Origin: Lachnotalea sp. AF33-28
GTDB taxonomy: Bacteria > Bacillota > Clostridia > Lachnospirales > Lachnospiraceae
Assembly (NCBI RefSeq): GCF_003477885.1
Contig: NZ_QUEE01000017.1
Coordinates: 1 to 51,208, forward strand
Reading direction: 5' to 3'
Length of the DNA: 51,208 nucleotides
Below are positions 1 through 8,536 of this stretch, in pieces. Numbering within the stretch: the first letter of the stretch is position 1; every line of letters starts with the position of its first letter. Position numbers and translations under genes: made by a program. The notes under the pieces are model-generated. The model was not told where the DNA came from. It did not search any database and saw only the letters and a list, made by a program, of their open reading frames with translations.

Positions 1-227
1 ATATCCGTATTTAGTTGACTAACCACCGTCATATCCGCCGCATAACCGGCTTCCGTCGTCTCCAAATCAGTGGATATACCTTTCAATCCCCCAATTTTAT
101 CCTCGACAGTAGTTCCATCAGCGCATTCTACAGTCTGTGCGCTGGTCCAGAGTGACTGGAGACTGTATGTTCCGTCCCCATTCTTAATATGATTCTTGAA
201 TTTTTTAAATCCTGAAGTAATAGACAT
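1..227 (-). CDS. Tail fibre-like protein, N-terminal part (runs off left edge)
   Basis: An open frame starts at ATG 225-227 after a perfect AAGGAGG ribosome site and stays open to base 1, giving 75 residues of an incomplete protein that begins MSITSGFKKFKNHI. The segment contains DGTYSLQSLW and DGTTVEDKIGG, a style common at the start of phage tail fibre or side-fibre proteins (a short linker, then a 'DGTTVEDKI' helix). It follows the 183-residue gene at 254-802 on the same strand, so the tail operon continues past the window. The function is inferred from style and position only; the main body of the protein is not visible. Confidence 0.6.
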   Translation of the reverse strand, partial: MSITSGFKKFKNHIKNGDGTYSLQSLWTSAQTVECADGTTVEDKIGGLKGISTDLETTEAGYAADMTVVSQLNTD

Positions 228-253
228 AATTAAAATCCTCCTTAAATTTTGAT

Positions 254-802
254 TTATACATATTCCTGCATCCAGTATACGTTCCCTTCCATAGCGGCCT
301 CACTGGGCTCGGTGGGGGAAGTATAATAATAACTGGGTGCGTGTTTACTTGTGAGATATTCCTGTGTTTCTTTGATTGTTTCTTCCATTGCCCGGAAGGT
401 TTTGGCCCGGAAGCCGTCGATCTGCGGATTCTGATTCAGCAGAGCAACAGCGCTGTTGTACTGCTCTTTTTCAATCCGTGCATCATGTTCTTTTATAACG
501 GGCAGCTGCTCCATATCAAGATCGTTTAAAATGGCGATACGGCGGATATCCGCGGTTGTATCTTCAAACGGGATGTAGACGGTGAAGTAGATATGTTCCG
601 CGAAGTCGTAATCACCGGCGCCTTTTAGCAGCAGGACTCCGATGCCGGGCTGGATATTGTTATAATAGTGTTCGGTGTAATCAGTATCCCTGACCAGCGG
701 AGTGTCCTTATAGGTGACCTGTAGGTCGGGAAAGGTAACCGGGAGCCCGGTGTATTCCCGGACCCGGCTGCCAATGCCTGTGATGGTTATATTTTGATTC
801 AT
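254..802 (-). CDS. Tail/baseplate-associated protein with C-terminal WxxEY motif
   Basis: The protein has 182 residues from ATG 802, chosen because AGGAGG lies directly upstream; a longer frame to 874 has no ribosome site and would overlap the preceding gene. The first ~90 residues look beta-rich (MNQNITITGIGSRV, then ...FAEHIYFTVYIPFED) and could be an Ig-like or attachment domain. The rest looks helical and charged. It ends in TEPSEAAMEGNVYWMQEYV, a tail shared in pattern with two neighbouring tail proteins. It lies 16 bp after the 111-residue gene, in the same operon. I recognise no family; a role in the distal tail is inferred from context. Confidence 0.7.
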   Translation of the reverse strand: MNQNITITGIGSRVREYTGLPVTFPDLQVTYKDTPLVRDTDYTEHYYNNIQPGIGVLLLKGAGDYDFAEHIYFTVYIPFEDTTADIRRIAILNDLDMEQLPVIKEHDARIEKEQYNSAVALLNQNPQIDGFRAKTFRAMEETIKETQEYLTSKHAPSYYYTSPTEPSEAAMEGNVYWMQEYV

Positions 803-818
803 AAACTGCCTCCTGTGA

Positions 819-1154
819 TCAGTATTCCTGTTGCCAGAAGCTGCCCTCGGGGACATCCACTGCCGGCTCTGCATCGGAAATGAATATCTGCTGTGAACTT
901 CCTAAGGCATAGAGCTGTGTGTTATAAATTTCCTCGATGATCCTGTTCAGAGCGGACATGTCGACCGAATAGGGCTTAAGCAGTTCCCTGTTTTCCTCGA
1001 TCAGGTCATTGGCTCCTGTATAATCTCCGTTGCTCTGAAGCTGATAGATACGGCTGATAATCGGGGCCACCGTACTGTCTATATCCATATAATTTGTCAA
1101 TTCTATGGTGGCAGACGGAAAGTTACTGTATTCGTGAGAGTAATTCTGTGCCAA
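819..1154 (-). CDS. Small tail protein, TTG start
   Basis: This is a 111-residue protein starting at TTG 1154, with AAAGGAGG eight bases upstream; no ATG fits. It looks helical in the middle (TVAPIISRIYQLQSNGDY, then DLIEENRELLKPYSVDM) and ends AEPAVDVPEGSFWQQEY, the same kind of C-terminal peptide as the fibre at 4933-8208 and the protein at 254-802. It sits between the hub-like gene and the 182-residue protein. Its size and position suggest a baseplate adaptor or a fibre-attachment protein, but no family is recognised. Confidence 0.7.
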   Translation of the reverse strand: MAQNYSHEYSNFPSATIELTNYMDIDSTVAPIISRIYQLQSNGDYTGANDLIEENRELLKPYSVDMSALNRIIEEIYNTQLYALGSSQQIFISDAEPAVDVPEGSFWQQEY

Positions 1155-1260
1155 ATCTGCGTCCTCCTTTCTGAGGTTGAACTATTTATTTTATATACTG
1201 CACTGCATACCGCAGGCAGATTTTGGTGCCGGTATTCCCGCAGTCTGAACCGTTACAATT

Positions 1261-2853
1261 TCAGTCATACAAAGGATAAAACCGGTGCAGCGTGATGCTT
1301 GATGTGCCGCTGTCATAGTCATTGGTGATGGCCTTTACCACATATATCTGCGCCTGCTTTTCATTGCTTTTGCGGTATTCCACCTTTTGCTGAACGTCCA
1401 GAAACGGAATGCATTTGGTGGTGATCGTGACCGTATCGGTCATGATGGCGGATTTTGCGTTATAGTATTTTGCATTCTCCAATGCTACGGAATCGGATTT
1501 GATGTTGTCAAAATTGTCCCCGGTCTTAACCTCCAGAATGGGGCCGAGCCGCTGCACGGTGAACGGACTTTCGGGAATTTCGCGCAGATGAATATTTTCA
1601 CAGTTATATCTGCTGCGGAAATAATCCTGCGTATATACCGGGTCCTCTGCATTTCCCGTGAGCGCGCAGACGGCATGAGGCTGGGTCTGGCCGAGAAAAT
1701 AGAAGCACTGATTGTCCCCATCACGCTTTTTATACTGGAGGACATAGACTTTACCGGCGATCATTGTATCCGCGGGTATGAAGGTGTCGGTTACCTCATC
1801 ATAGATGGGCAGGGCCTCCAGATCGTTGATCCGGGCATACATGCTGTCCGTATTATCGGAATCCGGTTTAAAGGCGATATAGTCGCTGTTTATGTACTTC
1901 TCATAGTCCGGCAGGTTCATGCGGTAGGTATTATCCGCTGTCTGGCAGATGTCAGCCATACGGTCGATATCATAAGTCTGACCGAAGACTTCGGTTACAT
2001 TTTTAATTGAGGAAATGTCGTAGCTGACATTTTCTGTCCCTTCAGATACCAGGATCTGACGGAGATAGCGGTCGGAGAGCAGTATGGGATCCTGCTTCGA
2101 AGAAGGGATCATGTCGCAGCAAAAATTGCGGTATACATCGATATAGGTCTGATAGTTGGGGTATAAATCCCGGATTTTATTGATCATTTCCAGCACGGTT
2201 GCACCTACGTTAAATGTAAGGTCATAAGGCAGTACGTTCCAGTCCGGGTGTTCGCTGCGGTAGTTTTCATAATTGCTGTTGTATTCCGGCAGGCCTCTGT
2301 AGGCGCCGATATCTCCGATGATGTGATCGGGAATGCCTCCCTGCTGTGTGACGATGCCGGTGAGCACATCCCGGATGATATTTTTAGTGCCGTCTTCATT
2401 TTCTACCGGGATCAGGATGGTGGGGGCTCCGCCGATCTGCCCGTTGCGGGCGCCGTTTAATTCCGCCATCAGATCGCTTAGGTTCAGCGTGAGTGTGTTG
2501 GTTACGGCATCATAAACGGTGCTGGATTCCGTGATTGTGAAGTAGCCGCAGGGATAATAGAGATATTCCTGTGTGCGCAGGCTGTAAATGCCCACCTGCA
2601 GATTAAAATGATAACCGAGCCAGCCTGTGATGCGGTCTTCGATGCCGTCCGTAAGTCCGTCCAGCTTAACCGTAACCGAAAATGTACGCCTGATATCGGA
2701 ATCGGAGTCAATGGCGGAGCTGCCTCCGCCTATGACGCCGCTCACCTCATCCAGAATGTTTTTGTTCCTGTCTGTGATATAGAGCCGGATTTTAAAATTG
2801 AGTGAATTTTGCAGCAGGGTTTCTTTGTCGATTTCCTGAATATTATATTTCAT
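1261..2853 (-). CDS. Tail hub / tail-associated (Tal-like) protein
   Basis: A 530-residue structural protein starting at ATG 2853 behind CGGAGGAAACGC. The N-terminal ~130 residues form a beta-rich unit (LQNSLNFKIRLYITDRNK, GGGSSAIDSDSDIRRTFSVTV), followed by a section containing DLTFNVGATVLEMINKIRDL and more beta-rich sequence ending in TSSITLHRFYPLYD. This layout resembles hub proteins of siphophage-like tails in Firmicutes (gp27/Tal-like), which cap the tube and hold fibres. No peptidase motif is seen. It comes after the 300-residue structural gene and ahead of small tail genes. The hub role is inferred from length, order and beta-rich character. Confidence 0.6.
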   Translation of the reverse strand: MKYNIQEIDKETLLQNSLNFKIRLYITDRNKNILDEVSGVIGGGSSAIDSDSDIRRTFSVTVKLDGLTDGIEDRITGWLGYHFNLQVGIYSLRTQEYLYYPCGYFTITESSTVYDAVTNTLTLNLSDLMAELNGARNGQIGGAPTILIPVENEDGTKNIIRDVLTGIVTQQGGIPDHIIGDIGAYRGLPEYNSNYENYRSEHPDWNVLPYDLTFNVGATVLEMINKIRDLYPNYQTYIDVYRNFCCDMIPSSKQDPILLSDRYLRQILVSEGTENVSYDISSIKNVTEVFGQTYDIDRMADICQTADNTYRMNLPDYEKYINSDYIAFKPDSDNTDSMYARINDLEALPIYDEVTDTFIPADTMIAGKVYVLQYKKRDGDNQCFYFLGQTQPHAVCALTGNAEDPVYTQDYFRSRYNCENIHLREIPESPFTVQRLGPILEVKTGDNFDNIKSDSVALENAKYYNAKSAIMTDTVTITTKCIPFLDVQQKVEYRKSNEKQAQIYVVKAITNDYDSGTSSITLHRFYPLYD

Positions 2854-2884
2854 GCGTTTCCTCCGTTTGCCTGGCCGTCTGCTG

Positions 2885-3787
2885 TTACCACCACTCGGAG
2901 GTGACGTCGGTCAGGCCGTTTTGATAGAGATCCTTTACCGAGTTTACATCGCCGATTTCTGCCCAGCTGAAGGTGATCTGCCGCAGATCCGGATGTCCGT
3001 TCTGGGTGTCGGAGGGAGTGTCGGTGATTCGCACCAGCCAGATCCTTCCGTCAAATAATTTCAGCACCTTGGGTTTCTGATTGCAGAGGAAATCTATAAA
3101 TTCTCTGCGCAGTCCGATGCCGCCCGCTTCGTCGGCCAGACCGCTGTCAGGATCCAGCTTCAGAAATGTTCCTGTCACCGAACCGCTGTCATAATTGGAA
3201 ATGCCGTTGGAATAGACGGATGCATACCGGTTATTTAGCAGGTTTACGATGGAGGCAGTGGTATTTCTGGTTGTGTCGCAGCCGTCCAGGTCATAGACGG
3301 TTCCGAAGAGACCGTCATTGCCGATCAGGTACATGCCGTCAAACTCAGAGCGAACTTCACGCACCACATAGGAATTTTCTATGCCAGCGATGGTGGACAG
3401 GAGCATCAGCTCATAATCCGTATTATTTCTGGCAAAACGGTATATGCCGTAGAAGTTGAAATCCTCCACGTTTTTCACCCTTTTGGTCTCGATGGTTTTC
3501 CAATCCATGGTGCCCTTTTCGCGTATCTTAATTACCATGGTATCTGTATTTTTCAGGCTGAAGCCGGAATTGCCCGCTTCCAGATTGTCATTGAAATCGG
3601 CATTTAAGACAGTGTGTTCGTCCCATTCGTCGTGTATGTTGGCCGGTCCCTTTTCAGGATTCGCGCTGATAAAGAGATGGTCATAGGTTCCGTCGGTCAT
3701 CTGTATCTGGCTGATGCCGTCAATATTGGCATTCAGCGGGGATAATGTATATTTTCCGCTGAAAAATGTAGTTCCTAAAAAAATCAT
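2885..3787 (-). CDS. Distal tail structural protein
   Basis: The protein has 300 residues from ATG 3787, which follows AGGAGGCGTAAC; the upstream gene's TAA sits inside that ribosome site, so the two genes are one base apart and probably translationally coupled. It begins MIFLGTTFFSGKYTLSPLN and is beta-rich, with a C-terminal section (PKVLKLFDGRIWLVRITDTP, then ITFSWAEIGD) typical of tail or baseplate proteins that form beta-sandwich rings. Distal tail protein (Dit) or a second hub layer are the best guesses from gene order. No enzymatic motif is visible. Confidence 0.6.
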   Translation of the reverse strand: MIFLGTTFFSGKYTLSPLNANIDGISQIQMTDGTYDHLFISANPEKGPANIHDEWDEHTVLNADFNDNLEAGNSGFSLKNTDTMVIKIREKGTMDWKTIETKRVKNVEDFNFYGIYRFARNNTDYELMLLSTIAGIENSYVVREVRSEFDGMYLIGNDGLFGTVYDLDGCDTTRNTTASIVNLLNNRYASVYSNGISNYDSGSVTGTFLKLDPDSGLADEAGGIGLRREFIDFLCNQKPKVLKLFDGRIWLVRITDTPSDTQNGHPDLRQITFSWAEIGDVNSVKDLYQNGLTDVTSEWW

Positions 3788-3788
3788 G

Positions 3789-4916
3789 TTACGCCTCCTC
3801 TTCTTCAAATGACAGAGTCAGGCTGTACAGGCCGCCCTTTCTGCGCAGTGTAAAAGTAACCAGGTCCTCGGCATTGTAGGTCAGATTCACGATGGAGATC
3901 GGTATGCCGGATGCGGTCGTCAGCCTGTGCCCGCCGGCATCGGCCAGTTCGGCCTTGGGCAGTTCTCTGTAAAATACATAGTCTCCCAAACCGTAAGGAA
4001 CGGTCAGGCGGCAGTAATACAGGCCGCCGATCTCAAGCATGCGCATGGAGATCTCATAGGGGCAGTCATCCGCTTTCATTCGGAAAAAGGTTTCCAGCGG
4101 AAGCTTGCGCGCTTTGAGCACGACGGTGAAATCACCGGTTATGCAAAACTGATCGTTATAGGTGAGCATGTTGTCCCAGAGAGTGACCTCGCCTCCCGCA
4201 AAAGAGTAATGATCGTTTTGCGTTTCATAACCGATGGATTTGATCCCGGTATAGTAGGAGAGATAGCCGCCTTCCCGGTGGTTCTGGGCACTGAAGAGAA
4301 TGTTGGCGGGCTTAATCTGATACTGTACGATGATTTGCAGATAACCCGTATCCAGCTCCATGCCATGCACGGTTCTTCCAACCGCCCGGAGATAGTAAAT
4401 GCTGTCATTGTGGAATCCGTATATGGTGTGGGTCAGGTTTGATCCGTCGTAGAAAACGTCGGAGCTGTAAAGCAAAGTCCGGTCCTGTCCGTACAGATAA
4501 TACTGAAATTGCTGTAAAGGCTCGGATTCAGTCTGTGAGTAGGACAGCAGCACGGTGAAATTGGCGCTGGACAGCACCATCTTGTCCTCGGCATTGGAGA
4601 AATAAAACTCCGGCGAGGTAAAGCACTGGAAGACCACGGGAGCGGACAGTGCGCTGCTCGCTCCGGCGGCGTCGAAGACTTGTATCTGTATCACATAGGT
4701 TCTGCCGGACGCCAGTGTATTGGAGGGCAGAACATGGTCCAGCTTCAGCCCTTCCTGGATCCGGTCATATACGTTTTCATAGGTGTCATTGTCATAGATC
4801 ACAGCCCTGTTTTTCACCGCCTGGTTTCCGGTATAGGAAAATGTAAAGGTATGGCTGAAAGCCGGATCAAAGGCAGGGCTCCAGTTGACAATGGGTGTAT
4901 TGAGTTGATTTGCCAT
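3789..4916 (-). CDS. Putative receptor-binding or upper-baseplate protein, FN3-like and lectin-like domains
   Basis: A 375-residue protein from ATG 4916 after AGGAGGCACCGCT; the frame extends to 4988 but without a ribosome site. The first ~220 residues look like two fibronectin type III/Ig-type units (NTPIVNWSPAFDPAFSHTF, GRTYVIQIQVFDAAG, then YYLRAVGRTVHGMELDTGY). The remainder contains LWDNMLTYNDQFCITGDFTVVL and LVTFTLRRKGGLYSLTLSFE, reminiscent of a jelly-roll lectin fold. It lies between the long fibre gene and the 300-residue structural protein. Surface binding is inferred from domain style; no family is confirmed. Confidence 0.6.
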   Translation of the reverse strand: MANQLNTPIVNWSPAFDPAFSHTFTFSYTGNQAVKNRAVIYDNDTYENVYDRIQEGLKLDHVLPSNTLASGRTYVIQIQVFDAAGASSALSAPVVFQCFTSPEFYFSNAEDKMVLSSANFTVLLSYSQTESEPLQQFQYYLYGQDRTLLYSSDVFYDGSNLTHTIYGFHNDSIYYLRAVGRTVHGMELDTGYLQIIVQYQIKPANILFSAQNHREGGYLSYYTGIKSIGYETQNDHYSFAGGEVTLWDNMLTYNDQFCITGDFTVVLKARKLPLETFFRMKADDCPYEISMRMLEIGGLYYCRLTVPYGLGDYVFYRELPKAELADAGGHRLTTASGIPISIVNLTYNAEDLVTFTLRRKGGLYSLTLSFEEEEA

Positions 4917-4932
4917 AGCGGTGCCTCCTGTA

Positions 4933-7900
4933 TTAATATTCTTTGGACCAGATGTCGCTGGCAGCCTGACCGGTCGGTTCGGTGTCACTTACGACTGTAT
5001 ACTTTGGAACGGTAACAGTCTTGGTGTTGACCTTGGTCACATGTCCGAAAGTATCCTTAGTGACGCTGTCGATGGCCGAAAATGATACGGACGACGCGCT
5101 GGAAGTCGTGTTGGATGCCATGGTTACGGCCGGATGGGCGGTCAGAAAAGTGCTCCCTTTTGTTGCGGTGATCGTATTGCCGCTCTGAGAGACTGCGGTG
5201 ACCGCGTTGCCGGAGCCGGTTACGGTAACTGCCGAAGCATAATTGGAGTGCGTATGGGAGGCTTGTGACTTGCCGTCCAGCGCGGCCTGAAGGCCGGTGA
5301 CATTGGCGACGGTATGGCTGTGGCTGTTGTCCTTAACGCTCACATTGCCTGCGGTATCCACTGCGATATCCGTGCCGGATTTAATCAGCCCGGGCGTGGA
5401 TTCTGTAGCGATTCCATATTCTCCGCCGTGCCCCGGGACATATCCCAGCGCATCTGTGACATCCTGCGAGGTCAGAGCGCTCCATGCGGAGGCGGTGCCG
5501 TTGGATTTGAGCACTTTTCCGCTGCTTGCGGTATCAATGGCCGGGACATGGTTGCCGTGGGAAGCGGCCGCTTTTCCGTTTAACTGCGTCTGGATGGCGG
5601 AGGTCACTCCCTTCACATAGTTCAGCTCGGCTGTGCTGGCCGTGATTCCGTCCAGTTTATTCAGTTCAGCTGCTGTGGCTGTGAGACCGAGATTGCTCAA
5701 GGCCGCCGCTGCAGTTGTTGCACCTGTGCCGCCCCGTGATACGGGAATAGTGGGATTTGTGCCCGCTGTGATATGCCCCTGTGAATCCACAGTGACGGAA
5801 GTATAGGTGCCAGCCGTGGCACCGCTTGCAGGATGTGCATAGACTTTGGTATCCGTGCCGTTGATTTTGATGCTGCCATTGGTGGTAGAAGCTTCGGTTT
5901 TTGTCGCATCGGTTCTGGCATGTGCGGAGTCTGCGTGTGTCTTGGCCAGGTTCCAGTTGGTTCTCTCTGCAGCGGTTATGTGAACGGTTGTATTGCCGGT
6001 ATGGCCGGTTAAAGAGGTGGAAGCTGCTTTTCCATCCATCTGGGACTGAAGGTCTTGCGCAGCGGTTTTCAAATTGTCCAGTTCTTCCGCAGTGTCCTTC
6101 AGGCTGTTGAGTTCTTCCGCTGTGGCGGTAGTGCCGCTTAAAATGTTAATCTCAGCGGACGTCGCAGTGATTCCAAGGTTTTTAATAGCCGCTGCGGCCG
6201 TAGCGGCGCCTGTGCCGCCCCGTGATACGGGAACCGTGGGATTTGTGCCTGCCGTGATATGTCCCTGTGAATCCACGGTGACGGAAGTATAGGTGCCTGC
6301 TGTAGCACCGCTTGCTGGATGAGCATAGACCTTGGTATCCGTGCCGTTGATTTTGATGCTGCCATTGGTGGCGGAAGCTTCGGTTTTTGTCGCGTCGGTT
6401 CTGGCATGTGCGGTGTCCGCGTGTGTCTTGGCCAGATTCCAGTTGGTTCTCTCTGCGGTTGATATATGTACAGCAGTATTTCCGGTATGGCTGTTTAAGG
6501 AAGCGGCGGAGGCTTTCTCATCCAGCTGTGACTGGATGCCGTCCGTGGCATCTTTCAGGCTGTTGAGCTCCTCCGCGGTGACTGTGGCGCCGCTTAGGAT
6601 GTTGAGCTCCTCTGCGGATGCAGTGATGCCCAGATTTTTCAGGGCGGCTGCGGCTGTGGCAGCGCCGGTGCCGCCTTTGGTTACAGGGACTGTGGGATTT
6701 GTGCCTGCTGTGATATGCCCCTGTGAATCTACGGTGACGGAAGTATAAGTGCCTGCTGTGGCGCCGCTTGCAGGATGTGCATAAACCTTGGTATCCGTGC
6801 CGTTGATCTTAATGTTTCCGTTGGTGGCGGAAGCTTCGGTTTTTGTCGCATCGGATCTGGCATGGGTGGAATCCGCATGTGCTTTGGCCAGATTCCAGCC
6901 GGTTCTTTCTGCAGCGGTTATATGAACGGCTGCGTTGCCGGTATGGCCGGTTAAAGACTCGGCGGATGCTTTTCCATCCAGTTGTGTCTGTACGTTTTCA
7001 GTAGTATCCTTCAGATGATTCAGCTCTTTGGCAGTGACCGCCGCACCGCTTAAAATATTGAGCTCTGCAGCGGAGGCGCTGATGCCCAGATTCTTAAGAG
7101 CAGCCGCGGCCGTAGTGGCGCCGGTGCCGCCCTGTGTAACGGGAACTGTGGGATTTGTGCCCGCGGTGATGTGCCCCTGTACATTAACAGTGACGGAGGT
7201 ATAAGTGCCTGCCGCGGCACCGCTGGCAGGATGCGTATACACACCGGTATCCGTGCCGTTGATTTTGATATTTCCATTGGTGGCAGAAGCTTCGGTCTTA
7301 GTCGCGTCAGCTCTGGCATGCGTGGAATCCGCATGTGTTTTGGCTAGATTCCATGCGGTTCTTTCTGAATCCTTTATATGAATTGCAGTGCTATTGGCGT
7401 GGCTGCTTAAGGACGCGGTGGAAGCCTTATCATCCAGCTGCTGCTGTACATTATCTGAAATGTTTTCAAGACTGTTCAGCTCATCTGTGGTGATTGCTGC
7501 ACCGCTTAAAAGGTTTACTTCTGCGGCGGAGGCGCTGACGCCCAGATTCTTAAGAGCGGCCGCGGCTGTAGTGGCGCCGGTACCGCCTTGTGTTACGGGA
7601 ACCGTGGGATTGCTGCCCGCTGTTATATGTCCCCTTGTATCTACGGTGACGGAAGTATATGTGCCTGCCGCCGCACCGCTGTCGGGATGTGTGTAGACTT
7701 TGGTATCCGCGCCGTTGATTTTAATGCTGCCGTTGGCAGCAGAGGACTCAGTTTTAGTTGCGTCGGTTCTGGCATGCAGAGAGTCCGCATGTGCTTTTGC
7801 GGCATTCCATGCAGCTTTTTCTTCTGCGGAAATATGAATACCGGTATTCTGTGTATGGGCGTTTAATACAGAGGCATCTGCCTTTGTATCTAAACTTTCA

Positions 7901-8208
7901 GCAGCCGAAGCGACAGCATCTTCCAGTTTTTCCCCTTCAGAGCCTTCATAGACTGTGCCTGCAGCCTTGCCGAAATTGAGATAATCGGAAGAGAGCTTGC
8001 CGGTCCCATCCAAGGGCGCGGCTTCTCCGGCAGCACCTAAGCTGTCCCTGGTTAAAAAACGGTTGTTGATATCAGGGTGATTTCCGACATAATGGATGAG
8101 AGTCTGTCCCGCGGCTTTGCGGGTCGTATCGGCATCTTCTAAAATGACCAGGTCGGAGTCGGAGATTTGATTCGCCTCCGGGAGGTCTTTGATTTTAATG
8201 GTTGCCAT
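4933..8208 (-). CDS. Long tail fibre with five ~152-residue tandem repeats
   Basis: A 1091-residue protein starting at ATG 8208 after AAGGTGG. The N-terminus (MATIKIKDLPEANQISDSDL, LTRDSLGAAGEAAPLDGTGK) is typical of phage fibre attachment domains. Residues ~120-850 hold five copies of a repeat, each with (H)ADSxHARxDATKTE, (G/N)IKINGxDT, GHITAGxNPTxPV, GGTGAxTAAAALKNLG and AAELNILSGAxxT. The C-terminal third carries fibre-type repeats (HGNHVPAIDTASSGKV, VTGLQAALDGKSQASHTHSN) and ends SDTEPTGQAASDIWSKEY. It probably forms a trimeric shaft for host recognition. Low-complexity Ala/Thr/Asn composition is expected for such fibres. No chaperone gene is identified next to it. Confidence 0.85.
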   Translation of the reverse strand: MATIKIKDLPEANQISDSDLVILEDADTTRKAAGQTLIHYVGNHPDINNRFLTRDSLGAAGEAAPLDGTGKLSSDYLNFGKAAGTVYEGSEGEKLEDAVASAAESLDTKADASVLNAHTQNTGIHISAEEKAAWNAAKAHADSLHARTDATKTESSAANGSIKINGADTKVYTHPDSGAAAGTYTSVTVDTRGHITAGSNPTVPVTQGGTGATTAAAALKNLGVSASAAEVNLLSGAAITTDELNSLENISDNVQQQLDDKASTASLSSHANSTAIHIKDSERTAWNLAKTHADSTHARADATKTEASATNGNIKINGTDTGVYTHPASGAAAGTYTSVTVNVQGHITAGTNPTVPVTQGGTGATTAAAALKNLGISASAAELNILSGAAVTAKELNHLKDTTENVQTQLDGKASAESLTGHTGNAAVHITAAERTGWNLAKAHADSTHARSDATKTEASATNGNIKINGTDTKVYAHPASGATAGTYTSVTVDSQGHITAGTNPTVPVTKGGTGAATAAAALKNLGITASAEELNILSGATVTAEELNSLKDATDGIQSQLDEKASAASLNSHTGNTAVHISTAERTNWNLAKTHADTAHARTDATKTEASATNGSIKINGTDTKVYAHPASGATAGTYTSVTVDSQGHITAGTNPTVPVSRGGTGAATAAAAIKNLGITATSAEINILSGTTATAEELNSLKDTAEELDNLKTAAQDLQSQMDGKAASTSLTGHTGNTTVHITAAERTNWNLAKTHADSAHARTDATKTEASTTNGSIKINGTDTKVYAHPASGATAGTYTSVTVDSQGHITAGTNPTIPVSRGGTGATTAAAALSNLGLTATAAELNKLDGITASTAELNYVKGVTSAIQTQLNGKAAASHGNHVPAIDTASSGKVLKSNGTASAWSALTSQDVTDALGYVPGHGGEYGIATESTPGLIKSGTDIAVDTAGNVSVKDNSHSHTVANVTGLQAALDGKSQASHTHSNYASAVTVTGSGNAVTAVSQSGNTITATKGSTFLTAHPAVTMASNTTSSASSVSFSAIDSVTKDTFGHVTKVNTKTVTVPKYTVVSDTEPTGQAASDIWSKEY
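5600..7880 (-). repeat. Five tandem 456-bp coding repeats in the tail fibre gene
   Basis: Using the shared string ggtatcc as an anchor, copies begin at 5848, 6334, 6790, 7246 and 7702. Three adjacent spacings are exactly 456 bp (152 codons). The fourth is 486 bp because one unit has ten extra residues (AEELDNLKTA). The units differ by scattered substitutions, so they are old enough to have diverged but still register-locked. Outer boundaries are approximate. Confidence 0.85.
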
Positions 8209-8276
8209 GAAAATGTACCACCTTTCTTTGATGAGTGAGTTACTGAATAAATAAACCTGGTTTAACTGCGGACAGT

Positions 8277-8534
8277 TTATCGGATTCCGCAGATATGCAT
8301 GAACTCCAGCTTATTCATAGGCAGCTTCACCCAGACATGCTGTCCGGGTGAGAGCGCGGTGCCCAGGGCATTTTTGACTTTGTAGTCCTGGCCGTCTTTT
8401 TTGATTGTGTAGGTTCCGTCGCAATGCGCTTCATATACGACGGACGGAAACGTCATATCTGCTTTGAGTCCTACGGCGGCTTTATTGATGCCGCAGGAAA
8501 TCGCTTTTAATATTTCTGTATCGAGATGAAGCAT
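8277..8534 (-). CDS. Small beta-rich tail-tip protein
   Basis: An 85-residue protein starting at ATG 8534; its AGGAGG ribosome site overlaps the tape-measure stop codon, so translation is coupled. The N-terminal helix (LHLDTEILKAISCGINKAA) is followed by a compact beta unit (YEAHCDGTYTIKKDGQDYKV, SPGQHVWVKLPMNKLEF) resembling the OB-fold proteins that sit at the tip or hub of tails. No enzymatic residues are apparent. It lies between the tape measure and the long fibre. The OB-fold assignment is an inference from pattern. Confidence 0.65.
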   Translation of the reverse strand: MLHLDTEILKAISCGINKAAVGLKADMTFPSVVYEAHCDGTYTIKKDGQDYKVKNALGTALSPGQHVWVKLPMNKLEFMHICGIR

Positions 8535-8536
8535 GG

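Noticed and set aside
1387..2010. 207-codon plus-strand frame opposite the hub gene, and similar long plus-strand frames over the tail genes
   Set aside because: They overlap well-supported minus-strand genes, lack ribosome sites and have no coherent domain content.
5600..7880. Regularly spaced repeats as a CRISPR array
   Set aside because: The repeats are 456 bp, fully coding and lie in a tail fibre frame; there are no short direct repeats with unique spacers and no cas genes.
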